Assembly (NCBI GenBank): GCA_964370395.1
Contig: CAYJIZ010000001.1
Coordinates: forward strand, 62,001-126,000
Direction: 5' to 3'
DNA from: JBGUVL01 sp964370395
GTDB lineage: Bacteria; Bacillota_I; Bacilli_A; Erysipelotrichales; Erysipelotrichaceae
Length of the DNA: 64,000 nucleotides
In this document: in pieces, positions 9,615 to 18,152 of the stretch
Layout of the letters: each line of letters begins with the position of its first letter
Position numbering within the stretch: position 1 is the stretch's first letter
Notes under the pieces: model-generated
What the model was told of the DNA's origin: nothing
Databases searched by the model: none
What the model saw: the letters and a program-made list of their open reading frames with translations, nothing else
Translations under genes and position numbers: made by a program

Positions 9615-9937
9615 ATTTTATTTTCCTTTCTTTTACTTATAGGTTTATCTAAGTAGAAGGATTTTTTTCCTTCTTGCTTTGACGAGTTCATTGTAGCATC
9701 GCGAAATGCGCATTGGATATTGTGCTTTTTCCTTAGTAATACGGCAAGTGTTGCTACTAATAACGTTCCCTATTTTTTTAAATATAACAACTTCAAAACC
9801 TTTTTGAAAGATAATTATACTAGTAATATTTGGGAAAGAAAAGGAGGGAATGAAAATGAAATAGATTGTAAAATAGGTTTACTTAACTAAGATAAGCAAC
9901 TATAATTAAAAGTATATTATTTGAAAGGAAAAAGACG
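9615..9937. promoter_or_regulatory. divergent regulatory region between PTS operon and M42 peptidase
   Basis: These 323 bases hold no gene. On the plus strand TTTACT (9878-9883), 17 bases and TATAAT (9901-9906) form a good sigma-A promoter for the M42 gene. On the minus strand TATAAT (9819-9814) has a poor -35, as expected for an activator-dependent PTS promoter. A 7-3-7 palindrome TTCAAAA-CCT-TTTTGAA at 9792-9808 overlaps the predicted minus-strand start and is a candidate operator. At 9839-9864 a strong SD is followed by a four-codon ORF, too short to call. Confidence 0.6.
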
Positions 9938-11002
9938 ATGGATACAACAATTTCATTAATCAAACAATTTAGTGATGCAAATGGCGTAAGTGGATTTGAA
10001 GACGAAGTCATTGCATTAGCAAAAACACACATTCCTACAAGTTATGATGTGAAAGAAGATCACTTGCGTAATTTGTATATGACAAAAGCAAAAGAAAAGG
10101 CCAATACGACAATTTTGTTGGATGCCCACAGTGATGAAGTTGGGTTTATTGTACAAGCAATTAAGCCAAACGGAACGATGGTATTTCTGCCTCTAGGAGG
10201 TTGGGTTGCATCCTCATTACCAAGTAGTAAAGTACGCATCTTGAATAAAGAGGGAGTGTACATCAGTGGGATTATTGCGACAAAACCACCACACTTTGTG
10301 AGTGCTAACGAAAAATCAGAGTTAGCGATAAGTGATATGGTCATCGATGTTGGTGCTACTAGCAAAGAAGAAGTCGAGCAAGTTTTCAAAATTGGAATCG
10401 GGTCTCCAGTAGTACCAGATGTCACATGTACCTATGATGCAAACAAGGATTTATTTTTAGGGAAAGCCTTTGATTGTCGCATTGGTTGTTGTGCTGTGTT
10501 AGAGACCATCAAACGTTTGGAAAACGAAGAAGTAAAACATAATATCATCGCTACTTTGTCTTCGCAAGAAGAAGTGGGGGAGCGAGGTATGGATTTAATC
10601 ACAAAACAAATTAGTCCTGATGTTGCGATTTGTTTTGAAGGATGCCCAGCTGATGATACGTTTCAAGAGAGTTGGATGATTCAATCGGCATTACGTAAGG
10701 GAGCAATGTTACGTCATTTTGATCGAAGCATGATCACTAATCCTAGATTTCAAAAGTTTGCTTTTGAAGTAGCAAACAAAAATCACATTCCTTTCCAAGA
10801 AAGCGTACGTAGTGGAGGAGGAACAAATGGAGCGATGCTACATGTGGCAAACAATGGAACCCCAACGATTGTTATTGGGATACCAGTTCGTTACATTCAT
10901 TCGCACCATGGATTTTGTACATTAGAAGATTTTAATGCGAGTGTGGATTTGGCAGTTGCGATTGTGAAAGCCATTCGTGAGGAAGACATCGCACAGTTTT
11001 AA
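9938..11002 (+). CDS. M42 family metallopeptidase (glutamyl/deblocking aminopeptidase)
   Basis: The 354-residue protein matches the M42/FrvX family. Metal-binding and catalytic segments are present in order: LDAHSDEVGF, FDCRIGCCAV, SSQEEVGERG, FEGCPADD and RYIHSHHGF, together with the RSGGGTNGAML loop. These cytoplasmic dinuclear metal enzymes form large dodecamers and trim peptides from the N-terminus. The gene has its own promoter and is followed within 20 bases by an AEC transporter gene, so both probably form one unit. Confidence 0.93.
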   Translation: MDTTISLIKQFSDANGVSGFEDEVIALAKTHIPTSYDVKEDHLRNLYMTKAKEKANTTILLDAHSDEVGFIVQAIKPNGTMVFLPLGGWVASSLPSSKVRILNKEGVYISGIIATKPPHFVSANEKSELAISDMVIDVGATSKEEVEQVFKIGIGSPVVPDVTCTYDANKDLFLGKAFDCRIGCCAVLETIKRLENEEVKHNIIATLSSQEEVGERGMDLITKQISPDVAICFEGCPADDTFQESWMIQSALRKGAMLRHFDRSMITNPRFQKFAFEVANKNHIPFQESVRSGGGTNGAMLHVANNGTPTIVIGIPVRYIHSHHGFCTLEDFNASVDLAVAIVKAIREEDIAQF

Positions 11003-11021
11003 ATAAGAAAGGAGAAAGCCA

Positions 11022-11945
11022 ATGGTTGATATGGGTAATTTGTTTGCTTTGCAGATTCAAATTTTTGTATTTATGCTGCTTGGCTTTCTGTTTTATAAAG
11101 TAAATATTTTAACGCCTTCTTTGCGTAAGATACTGACAAACATCGTCATGTATTTTATCTTGCCTTGTAATATCATCTATTCCTTTTTAATTGAGATGAA
11201 CGAATCGATCATTACATCTTGTTTCATAATTTTAATCGTATCGATTGTGATTCAAATCGCTTGTGAATTAGCCAGTCGTATCTTGTATCCTTTTGCCAAT
11301 AAGGAACAATACAAAGTACTTAAGTATGCTACGATTTGTTCCAATGCAGGATTCATGGGAAGCCCATTGGTAAGTGGTTTGTATGGGTTACAAGGATTAC
11401 TCTATGCTTCGATCTATTTAATACCGCAGCGTATTATTATGTGGTCGAGTGGGATTTCTTGTTTTAGTGAAGCAAACAAAAAAGATGTGTTGAAAAAAGT
11501 AGTAACACATCCTTGTATTATCGCAGTGATGATTGGATTGGTATTGATGCTCACGCAAGTAAAACTAGCTGGAATTGTAACACAAGGCTTAGCTAGTGTA
11601 AGTGCGACGACAACGATTTTTTCAATGATTGTCATCGGAGGTATTCTAGCACAAATTGATTTTCGTACTATCTTTTCTAAGTTATCATGGTATTACACAT
11701 TGCTACGACTTGTCTTGATACCAGTTGTAGTGTTCTTTGTGTGTTATGCATTGCGTTTGCCAATGTTAGTTACTGCAGTTTCTGCTGTGTTAGCGGGTAT
11801 GCCAGCTGGAACCACAACAGCAATATTAGCGGAAAGCTACGATGGGGATTCTTCACTAGCAGTGAAATTAATCTTTTTATCCACTGCTATTTCGCTTATT
11901 ACCATTCCTTTGTTGTGTATCATGATGGAGCTTATTTTATCGTAA
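11022..11945 (+). CDS. AEC (auxin efflux carrier) family transporter
   Basis: The 307-residue membrane protein has about ten hydrophobic segments, the N-terminal FVFMLLGFLFYK segment and the C-terminal GMPAGTTTAILAESYDGD region of the AEC/MleP-like family. Members move organic acids or small metabolites; the substrate cannot be read from sequence. AAAGGAGAAAGCC precedes the ATG. It follows the M42 peptidase gene by 19 bases. Confidence 0.9.
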   Translation: MVDMGNLFALQIQIFVFMLLGFLFYKVNILTPSLRKILTNIVMYFILPCNIIYSFLIEMNESIITSCFIILIVSIVIQIACELASRILYPFANKEQYKVLKYATICSNAGFMGSPLVSGLYGLQGLLYASIYLIPQRIIMWSSGISCFSEANKKDVLKKVVTHPCIIAVMIGLVLMLTQVKLAGIVTQGLASVSATTTIFSMIVIGGILAQIDFRTIFSKLSWYYTLLRLVLIPVVVFFVCYALRLPMLVTAVSAVLAGMPAGTTTAILAESYDGDSSLAVKLIFLSTAISLITIPLLCIMMELILS

Positions 11946-11979
11946 AAAACGTTGTCGTAAAAAGGCTACGTTTTTTTTC
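11944..11979 (+). terminator. rho-independent terminator after AEC transporter
   Basis: AAAAAACGT and ACGTTTTTT form the stem, with a 15-base loop and a run of T on the plus strand. The stop codon of the transporter lies in its left arm. Confidence 0.7.
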
Positions 11980-12002
11980 TTATCTATGGTAAAATATAGG
12001 AC

Positions 12003-13373
12003 ATGAGTAAAGTAAAAGTAGATAAAAAGTATTTTATTTCCATGCTTATCATGATCGGTTTACCAATCGTTTTTCAACAAGTTATCTCACTTGCTTTGAA
12101 TATGATTGATACCTTCATGATTGGAAGTATCGGAGTAAAAGAACTGGCAGCCGTGGGAGCTGCGAATAAAGTATATTTCATTTTTTCCATCGTTTGTTTT
12201 GGTGTATACAGCGGGGGATCCATTTACGTATCACAATATTGGGGGATTAAAAATGTTGGTCAAATACGTAAAGTAGTTGCCATTGATTTATGGATTGGAT
12301 GTTTATTGTCATTGCTGACAATCGCATTGGCACTTCTTTTTGCACCACAAATCATCACCTTGTTTTCTCGTGATCCACAAGTGATTGCAATGGGAGCGAG
12401 TTATTTGCGAATCGTATGTTTTACCTATTCGATGATTGCGGTATCGTTTGCTTTCAGTTTTAATTCAAGAGCAGTACATATGGTAAAGGTACCTACTTTA
12501 ATTAGTGTAGTAGCCATCGCAATTAACACAATATTAAACTATGGATTGATCTTCGGTAATTTAGGGTTACCAAAATTAGGCGTAGAAGGAGCAGCGATTG
12601 CAACCTTAATCGCTCGTTTTATTGAGATGTGTATTATGTTGTTGTTTATCTACAACGTTTATGACCATCCTTTGGCGGTAAAATTAAAAGGTGTCCTTCA
12701 TATTGATAAACAGTTATTTAAAAAGGTGTTCAATACAGCCCTACCAGTAGTAGGAAGTGAGAGTGCTTGGAGTATTGGGACAACCGTTTGTTTTATCGCA
12801 TATGGATTACTTGGAACTTCTGCCATTGCGGTTGTGCAAGTAGCAAGTGTTATCAACGATATGTTTCAATGTGTATTCTTTGGGATAGGAAATGCAGCAG
12901 CTGTTATTATTGGAAATGAACTAGGTCGTAAAAATACGGACTTGGCTTATGTGTATGGAAAGTATTTCATTATTTTAAATATCGGTTGTTGTGTCTTGTT
13001 TACCTCACTATTAATTGCGTGCAAAGGATTCATCATATCTATCTATGGATACGATGCTAGCACAAGTAAATTACTAAGTGATACATTATTGTCTTTTGCC
13101 TTGTTTACCACCCCTAAGATGATGACGTATGTACATATATGTGGAATCTTACGCTCCGGTGGAGATACGAAGTTTTGCATGTATTGCGATATGATTGGGA
13201 TATGGCTTGTCGCCATTCCATTGGCTTTTGTCGGTGCCTTGTTAGGATTGCCATTGCCAATCGTAGTAGCGATGTCATTCGGGGATGAAATCGTAAAATG
13301 TTTTATTACATTGTGGCGATTCACTTCGAAGAAGTGGATTCATACACTCGTACAAAAAGAAGAAATCGCCTGA
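12003..13373 (+). CDS. MATE family multidrug/sodium antiporter
   Basis: The 456-residue protein has 12 predicted membrane segments in two MatE repeats (about 14-170 and 235-400), with LPIVFQQVISLALNMIDTFM near the N-terminus. MATE pumps export cationic compounds using Na+ or H+ gradients. No usual RBS precedes the ATG; a TAAAAT box at 11990-11995 ends only 7 bases before it, suggesting a leaderless or very short-leader mRNA. A second MATE of a different subgroup lies at 62273-63616. Confidence 0.92.
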   Translation: MSKVKVDKKYFISMLIMIGLPIVFQQVISLALNMIDTFMIGSIGVKELAAVGAANKVYFIFSIVCFGVYSGGSIYVSQYWGIKNVGQIRKVVAIDLWIGCLLSLLTIALALLFAPQIITLFSRDPQVIAMGASYLRIVCFTYSMIAVSFAFSFNSRAVHMVKVPTLISVVAIAINTILNYGLIFGNLGLPKLGVEGAAIATLIARFIEMCIMLLFIYNVYDHPLAVKLKGVLHIDKQLFKKVFNTALPVVGSESAWSIGTTVCFIAYGLLGTSAIAVVQVASVINDMFQCVFFGIGNAAAVIIGNELGRKNTDLAYVYGKYFIILNIGCCVLFTSLLIACKGFIISIYGYDASTSKLLSDTLLSFALFTTPKMMTYVHICGILRSGGDTKFCMYCDMIGIWLVAIPLAFVGALLGLPLPIVVAMSFGDEIVKCFITLWRFTSKKWIHTLVQKEEIA

Positions 13374-13390
13374 TTTCTTCTTTTCTTTTT
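13358..13390. terminator. bidirectional terminator
   Basis: AGAAGAAATC-GCCT-GATTTCTTCT is a perfect 10-bp stem with a 4-base loop and T runs on both strands. It lies between the convergent MATE and M32 genes and contains the MATE stop codon. Confidence 0.9.
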
Positions 13391-14882
13391 ATAATTCATA
13401 AAGTTTTGTGTATTTGTCTTTTAAATAATTAATATAGTAATCAGGATTAAACGATTCGTGGGTTACTTCAAACATAATTTCATCCGCACTTTTGAATGCT
13501 CCATATTGGTGAATACGTTCTTTTAACCAATCGCTTATCTTATCGAAATCACCATCTCGAAGTGCTTGCTCCACATCCATTTCTTTTGCCATTTGATGGT
13601 AGAATTGCGCAGCGAATGCACTACCTAATGCATAAGTAGGGAAGTAACCATGGTTAGCTGCACCCCAGTGCATATCTTGTAAGATTCCTTCGCTATCGGT
13701 TGTAGGGCGAATACCTAAGTACTCTTCGTACTTGTCTGCCCACATTTGTGGTAGTTTTTCAAAATCCACTTCGCCATTGAAGATCTCTTTTTCCAGTTCA
13801 TAACGAATTAAAATGTGAAGAGGGTAGGTTAACTCGTCTGCTTCTGTACGAATTAAACTAGCTCTTGAAACATTGATCATCTTCACAAAGTCATCTAAGC
13901 TAACATCTTTTAATGTTTCAAATTTTGCTTGTAAGCGAGGGTAGTTCACTTCCCAAAAGGCATGGGAACGACCAATGTGATTTTCTAGAAAACGCGATTG
14001 TGATTCGTGCATCGCAAATGAGATATTAGATTGAAGCGTTGTTCCAGCATAAGCATCGTTCACTTGTAAACCATATAATGCATGTCCATACTCATGAATG
14101 GTTGAGAAAATAGCCGACATTAAATTGTTTTCATAATAATGTGTGGTAATGCGCACATCATGAGCTGATAAAAACATCGTAAATGGATGTTCTGAAGTAG
14201 TCATATAACATTCGCTACGATCCACTTGTAAGTAATGCTTAAGCTCTTTCATGAATGCTTCTTGTTGTTTCACATCAAAGCTTTCAAATAAGATGGAATC
14301 GTCAATTTGTTTCGCTTCTGTTTGTAGCTTCTTAATAAAAGGAACAAGATCCTCTTTGATTTTATTAAAAAACAAATCGTATTTTTCTACATCATAACCA
14401 TCTTGAAACTTATCCAATAAAAAGTCATACGTTGTTTTGTTTTTCTTACTGTAATTTACGACATCTTTGTGTTTATTGATGACTTCCTCTAAATAAGGCA
14501 TAAACTTTTCATAATTATTGGTATGTTTGGCTTCTTGCCAAACGGATTCGCTGTCTGCGACAGCTTTTTGAAATGCCACATAAATTTCTTTTGGGACATA
14601 ACGATCGTCTTCTAAATCTTTTAATAATAAATTAAGTTCTTTCACTTGCTCTTTGCTCAATCCTTCTTGTGCTGCAAGCAATTCAATTTTATTGATATTT
14701 TCTGGGTTGGTTGCATAAGCAAATTGTTCTCCAAATAATATCGACATCATTTGATTAGCGTGTGCGCTTCCACGTTTTGGAGCAATGGTTGCTTGGTCCA
14801 AATACATTATGCTAGTTGCCAATCGGTAGGCATTTACATTATTCTTATATTCTTCAAAAAAAGCTAATAGTTCTTCTTTCAT
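13389..14882 (-). CDS. M32 family metallocarboxypeptidase
   Basis: The 497-residue protein is full length for the M32 (Taq) carboxypeptidase family. The zinc motif HEYGH is at H263-E264-H267. The IRTEADELTYPLHILIRYE segment and the WGAANHGYFPTYALG segment are family signatures. It releases C-terminal residues from peptides in the cytoplasm. An AGGAGG-like site precedes the ATG. It is a single-gene unit on the minus strand, divergent from rpiA. Confidence 0.95.
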   Translation of the reverse strand: MKEELLAFFEEYKNNVNAYRLATSIMYLDQATIAPKRGSAHANQMMSILFGEQFAYATNPENINKIELLAAQEGLSKEQVKELNLLLKDLEDDRYVPKEIYVAFQKAVADSESVWQEAKHTNNYEKFMPYLEEVINKHKDVVNYSKKNKTTYDFLLDKFQDGYDVEKYDLFFNKIKEDLVPFIKKLQTEAKQIDDSILFESFDVKQQEAFMKELKHYLQVDRSECYMTTSEHPFTMFLSAHDVRITTHYYENNLMSAIFSTIHEYGHALYGLQVNDAYAGTTLQSNISFAMHESQSRFLENHIGRSHAFWEVNYPRLQAKFETLKDVSLDDFVKMINVSRASLIRTEADELTYPLHILIRYELEKEIFNGEVDFEKLPQMWADKYEEYLGIRPTTDSEGILQDMHWGAANHGYFPTYALGSAFAAQFYHQMAKEMDVEQALRDGDFDKISDWLKERIHQYGAFKSADEIMFEVTHESFNPDYYINYLKDKYTKLYEL

Positions 14883-14967
14883 ATAGACCTCCTAAATATA
14901 TGAATCATTATAACGTATTTTTAAGCAACGCACAGTAAATATACTACAAAAGATGAAAAAAACTTGT

Positions 14968-14979
14968 TATAATTATAAT
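14968..14979 (+). promoter_or_regulatory. tandem -10 boxes for rpiA
   Basis: Two adjacent TATAAT hexamers (14968-14973 and 14974-14979) lie 11 bases upstream of an AGGAGG ribosome binding site. The -35 hexamers are poor, so promoter use is inferred. Confidence 0.55.
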
Positions 14980-15002
14980 GTAATGACATTAGGAGGTACA
15001 AA

Positions 15003-15674
15003 GTGAAACAACGATGTGCAAAAGAAGCTTTTCAACGAATACAAAATAATAGTGTAATTGGATTAGGTGGAGGTAGCACCATTGCTTTCTTAATCGATGA
15101 GATTGCGAAGTCGGATTTAGAGGTGAAGGTTGTGACTCCTTCCTTTGCGAGTGAAAGACGTTGCTTAGAAAAAGGATTACAAGTGATTCCTACGCATAGT
15201 GTTTCTCATGTCGATATCGCATTTGATGGTTGTGATGAAGTAGACCATCATTTAAATGCATTAAAAAGTGGGGGAGGCATTCATACAAAAGAAAAGATTA
15301 TCGCTTCAATGGCTGACGAATACATTTTATTAGTGGATGAGAGCAAAGTATACGATCAATTAGGATTTGAACATCCAGTGGTTGTTGAAGTTGTGAAAGA
15401 TGCGTTAAATAGCGTGATCAAACAAATCAACAAGCTTGGTGGTAAGTGTACGATACGTGAAGCGAGTAACAAAGATGGTGGAGTTTTATCTGACCAAGGA
15501 TTGGTTTTAGTCGATGTTATGTTTTGTGATGTACAAGATAGCAAAGCATTGCATGATGCATTACGCAGCATAGTTGGAGTATTAGAAATCTCTTTATTTG
15601 TTGGAGTAGTGAGTGAAGCAATCATTGTGAAAGAAGATGGATTTGAATCAATAAAAAAAGAAACACGTAATTAA
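15003..15674 (+). CDS. rpiA: ribose-5-phosphate isomerase A
   Basis: The 223-residue enzyme interconverts ribose-5-phosphate and ribulose-5-phosphate in the pentose phosphate pathway. Family signatures are GLGGGSTIAFLI near the N-terminus, FDGCDEVD (catalytic aspartates) and LKSGGGIHTKEKII (substrate loop with the catalytic glutamate and lysines). The start is GTG at 15003, 5 bases after AGGAGGT. It is a single gene ending in a bidirectional terminator. Confidence 0.95.
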   Translation: MKQRCAKEAFQRIQNNSVIGLGGGSTIAFLIDEIAKSDLEVKVVTPSFASERRCLEKGLQVIPTHSVSHVDIAFDGCDEVDHHLNALKSGGGIHTKEKIIASMADEYILLVDESKVYDQLGFEHPVVVEVVKDALNSVIKQINKLGGKCTIREASNKDGGVLSDQGLVLVDVMFCDVQDSKALHDALRSIVGVLEISLFVGVVSEAIIVKEDGFESIKKETRN

Positions 15675-15690
15675 ACGTGTTTTTTTAGTA
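15661..15690. terminator. bidirectional terminator between rpiA and pfpI-like gene
   Basis: AAACACGT-AATTAA-ACGTGTTT forms an 8-bp stem followed by T on the plus strand and preceded by A-rich sequence, serving both convergent genes. Confidence 0.88.
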
Positions 15691-16218
15691 GTAAATTTCT
15701 GCTTTGATTTTTTCTGCTTGTTGTTTTGATTGCAATGCGCTAATGATCGCAAAAGCAAAATCAATGGAGGCAGCAGCGCTTCTAGCGCTTATGATATTGC
15801 CATCCACTACGACATATTGATCCATGTAGGTTCCTTTAAAGTCTTCGTTCATACTTGTGAAACAAGTGTAGTTGCGATCTTTTAAATATCCCATTCGGCC
15901 TAAAATTGTAGGGGCAGCACAGATTGCAGCAATGTACTTATTTTGCGCAAAGCAATCATGAATAAGTTGTTTTGCGACATCACTTTTTTCTAATGCAACA
16001 TAGTGAGGACCTCCAGGAAGCAATAAACAATCGTAATCCTTCATATTTTGTTCGTTTGCATTTGCTAAGTTGCTGATACAAATCGCATGTTTACCACTTA
16101 CTTCACTTCCTTCTAATGATGCAATGACAACATCGATACCACTTCGCTTTAATAACGCAATCGTACCAATTGCTTCTAATTCTTCAAATCCTTTCGCAAC
16201 AAGTGTTAATACTCTCAT
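15685..16218 (-). CDS. DJ-1/PfpI family protein
   Basis: The 177-residue flavodoxin-like protein has the nucleophile-elbow cysteine in AAICAAPTILG (C100) and the partner glutamate in FEELEAI (E15), so it belongs to the DJ-1/ThiJ/PfpI superfamily. Members act as glyoxalases, deglycases or stress proteins; the exact role is not readable. The ATG at 16218 is chosen over a TTG two codons upstream because an AGGAGG site lies 7 bases before it. Confidence 0.9.
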   Translation of the reverse strand: MRVLTLVAKGFEELEAIGTIALLKRSGIDVVIASLEGSEVSGKHAICISNLANANEQNMKDYDCLLLPGGPHYVALEKSDVAKQLIHDCFAQNKYIAAICAAPTILGRMGYLKDRNYTCFTSMNEDFKGTYMDQYVVVDGNIISARSAAASIDFAFAIISALQSKQQAEKIKAEIYY

Positions 16219-16249
16219 AAACAATCCTCCTCATAGTATTAGTATACCA

Positions 16250-16286
16250 CTATCAAAAAGAAAAAGAGTGATGGCTCACTCTTTCT
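16250..16286 (-). terminator. terminator of the 542-residue membrane protein gene
   Basis: On the minus strand AAAGAGTGA-GCCA-TCACTCTTT is followed by TTCTTTTT. The stem is a perfect 9 bp. Confidence 0.9.
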
Positions 16287-16290
16287 AACA

Positions 16291-17919
16291 TTATTTTAAC
16301 TTGTTTATTGTCATAATACCTTCGCTATCAACATATTGGATAGTTAATTGATCACCATCTTTTAAGAAGGCTAACTTATCTTCGTATTTTGTTGAGAAGT
16401 CCATTTTATAGCGGTTTCCTTTTTCATCGGTGAAGTAGTACTTCGTCGTACCTTCCACTTGAATGCGTTGTAAATTACTTACGGTAATAGTTTGCGTTAA
16501 TAAAGTATCATCGCTGACTTTCCCATTTCCTTGTAAGTCTAACATTTTCTTTTTCAATGCATTCAATCCTTCATCAACACTTACGGTTACCACCTTTTGG
16601 TAATCGGTTGCATCTACCATTGCGTATTGTTTGATTACACTTTTGCTATCTTCACTTGAAGGTGCACGTAAACTCATTAAGTAAGTAGGGTTACCATTCA
16701 CATTCACCAGTACAGGGAATGTTGCTTCATAACCATAGTTTTTCACTTCATCACGCGCTGATTTCATCGCACTTGTTTCATCTGCACCAGGCGCAGAAAT
16801 ACGTTGTGCTTCGTGTGTACGCATGTTTACTAAAATAAATCCTAAGTTACTAGAGTCTTTGTTGACACTTGTGATTCCAGTGTACAACCAAATATCTCCA
16901 TCTTTTTCAATGTAGTTGTATCCACTTGAAGGTGCGATCACGCCTTTTTGACCGATGATCGAGTTAATGAAACCTTTTTGTAAACTTCCATAATCTTCGA
17001 TTTGTTCAACGATTAATGTTTCAGGATAAATGCGATCTGACCATTTTGGAATATCTTTCGTTGCGTATTTTGTACTTTTTCCTGTAATAGGATCGACGAA
17101 AATAGCTCCCGTTACTGATTTTTTGGTTCCTACACCTTTGTATGTGTAAGTTGTACATACATACCAAGGGTGTCCATCTTCATCTAATTCAAATGAAGGA
17201 GATCCAAAAATCTCCGTTGGGTATTGAAAACGTAAATGACGACTTAAATTTTTATTGAATTTCGCAGATGGGACATAACGCATGTTGTCCAAACCAATGT
17301 CTTTTAAACGAACTAGGCTTGCTTTTCCATCCGTAGAATCAACACTGATGTACGCAGGAATTCCTTTGTCTTTGTTTGTCCACCATTTAATCCAGTCAGC
17401 ATATTCAAGTGGTGTTACACGGTACACACTATCCTTGTAAGAAATTTGTGTGTATTCGTTACTTACGTTGAATTGCGAAACCAAATCACTCATTTGTCCC
17501 ATTACACGATCACCTAACGCTTCGGTTGTGTCGCGATCAATAATTGGTGTTTTTGTGAAATCTACTTCTTTGATTGTATCAAATTTTGTTTCTTTAATAT
17601 CGATACGTTCTGCGTATTCCTTCGCATTGAATACTTTTGCGCTAATTGTCGAAGCGACAATTGGAAAAGCGACACACACAACAATGGCGATAATCGCATA
17701 CTTACGAATCGGCTTTAATTGTGGTTTATAATAGTCTTTTGTCGGAATCGACGTATAAATGATAATGGGAACAACAGCAATTGCTACCATTAATGTTAAG
17801 TATGTCCAAAATTCAGGAGCATGCCAGTTAAGTGGTGGTAATGTTACATAATATACAATTCCACCAAACAAAATGTATAAAATAATACTAATCACTAATA
17901 CTTTATTCTTGGTTTTCAT
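16291..17919 (-). CDS. membrane-anchored protein with large C-terminal domain, function unknown
   Basis: The 542-residue protein has three hydrophobic segments near the N-terminus (about 7-27, 36-57 and 73-93), then roughly 440 polar residues that probably lie outside the cell. The soluble part is rich in beta-type segments and repeats of the form DGDIWLYTGI and DEDGHPWYVCTTYTY, which look like a propeller or repeated sheet fold. I cannot name the family. It is a single gene with its own terminator, next to tRNA-Arg. Confidence 0.75.
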   Translation of the reverse strand: MKTKNKVLVISIILYILFGGIVYYVTLPPLNWHAPEFWTYLTLMVAIAVVPIIIYTSIPTKDYYKPQLKPIRKYAIIAIVVCVAFPIVASTISAKVFNAKEYAERIDIKETKFDTIKEVDFTKTPIIDRDTTEALGDRVMGQMSDLVSQFNVSNEYTQISYKDSVYRVTPLEYADWIKWWTNKDKGIPAYISVDSTDGKASLVRLKDIGLDNMRYVPSAKFNKNLSRHLRFQYPTEIFGSPSFELDEDGHPWYVCTTYTYKGVGTKKSVTGAIFVDPITGKSTKYATKDIPKWSDRIYPETLIVEQIEDYGSLQKGFINSIIGQKGVIAPSSGYNYIEKDGDIWLYTGITSVNKDSSNLGFILVNMRTHEAQRISAPGADETSAMKSARDEVKNYGYEATFPVLVNVNGNPTYLMSLRAPSSEDSKSVIKQYAMVDATDYQKVVTVSVDEGLNALKKKMLDLQGNGKVSDDTLLTQTITVSNLQRIQVEGTTKYYFTDEKGNRYKMDFSTKYEDKLAFLKDGDQLTIQYVDSEGIMTINKLK

Positions 17920-18001
17920 CTCTCTACCTCGCTATGTTTGGTATTATAACAAATATTGTTATTTTTGTCTTTGGTTATGTTATAATTCTATCATGTGAAA
18001 T

Positions 18002-18078
18002 GTGTCCATGGCGCAACTGGATAGCGCATTCGACTCCGACTCGAAAGGTTGCAGGTTCAAATCCTGTTGGGCACACCA
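18002..18078 (+). tRNA. tRNA-Arg(CCG), prophage attachment site
   Basis: The cloverleaf is complete: acceptor GTGTCCA/TGGGCAC, D-stem GCGC/GCGC, anticodon stem TTCGA/TCGAA with loop CTCCGAC (anticodon CCG, reading CGG), T-stem GCAGG/CCTGT with loop TTCAAAT, discriminator A and an encoded CCA at 18076-18078. The 3' 17 bases are the attL core and are repeated at 54416-54432. After integration the 3' end is supplied by phage DNA and the tRNA stays intact. Confidence 0.96.
18062..18078 (+). other. attL core
   Basis: TCCTGTTGGGCACACCA at the 3' end of tRNA-Arg(CCG) is identical to 54416-54432. Flanking bases differ on both sides, which defines the core. Confidence 0.92.
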
Positions 18079-18088
18079 ATAGAATAAT

Positions 18089-18114
18089 AAGCCTTATTTT
18101 AAAGGCTTTTTTTA
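18089..18114 (+). terminator. phage-borne terminator downstream of tRNA-Arg
   Basis: AAGCCTT and AAGGCTT form the stem, followed by TTTTTTT. It lies just inside attL, so the phage provides the terminator that now follows the tRNA. Confidence 0.8.
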
Positions 18115-18128
18115 TTGTTTTTTATGGT

Positions 18129-18148
18129 TGGCATACTTTTGGCATACT
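18129..18148. repeat. left copy of 20-bp direct repeat (probable integrase arm site)
   Basis: TGGCATACTTTTGGCATACT consists of two GGCATACT units 11 bases apart and is identical to 54303-54322 near attR. Position between the core and the integrase gene fits arm-type sites bound by the N-terminal domain of tyrosine integrases. Confidence 0.7.
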
Positions 18149-18152
18149 TTTT

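Noticed and set aside
9839..9864. Four-codon leader peptide with a strong SD
   Set aside because: Too short to distinguish from chance; no attenuator structure follows it before the M42 promoter.
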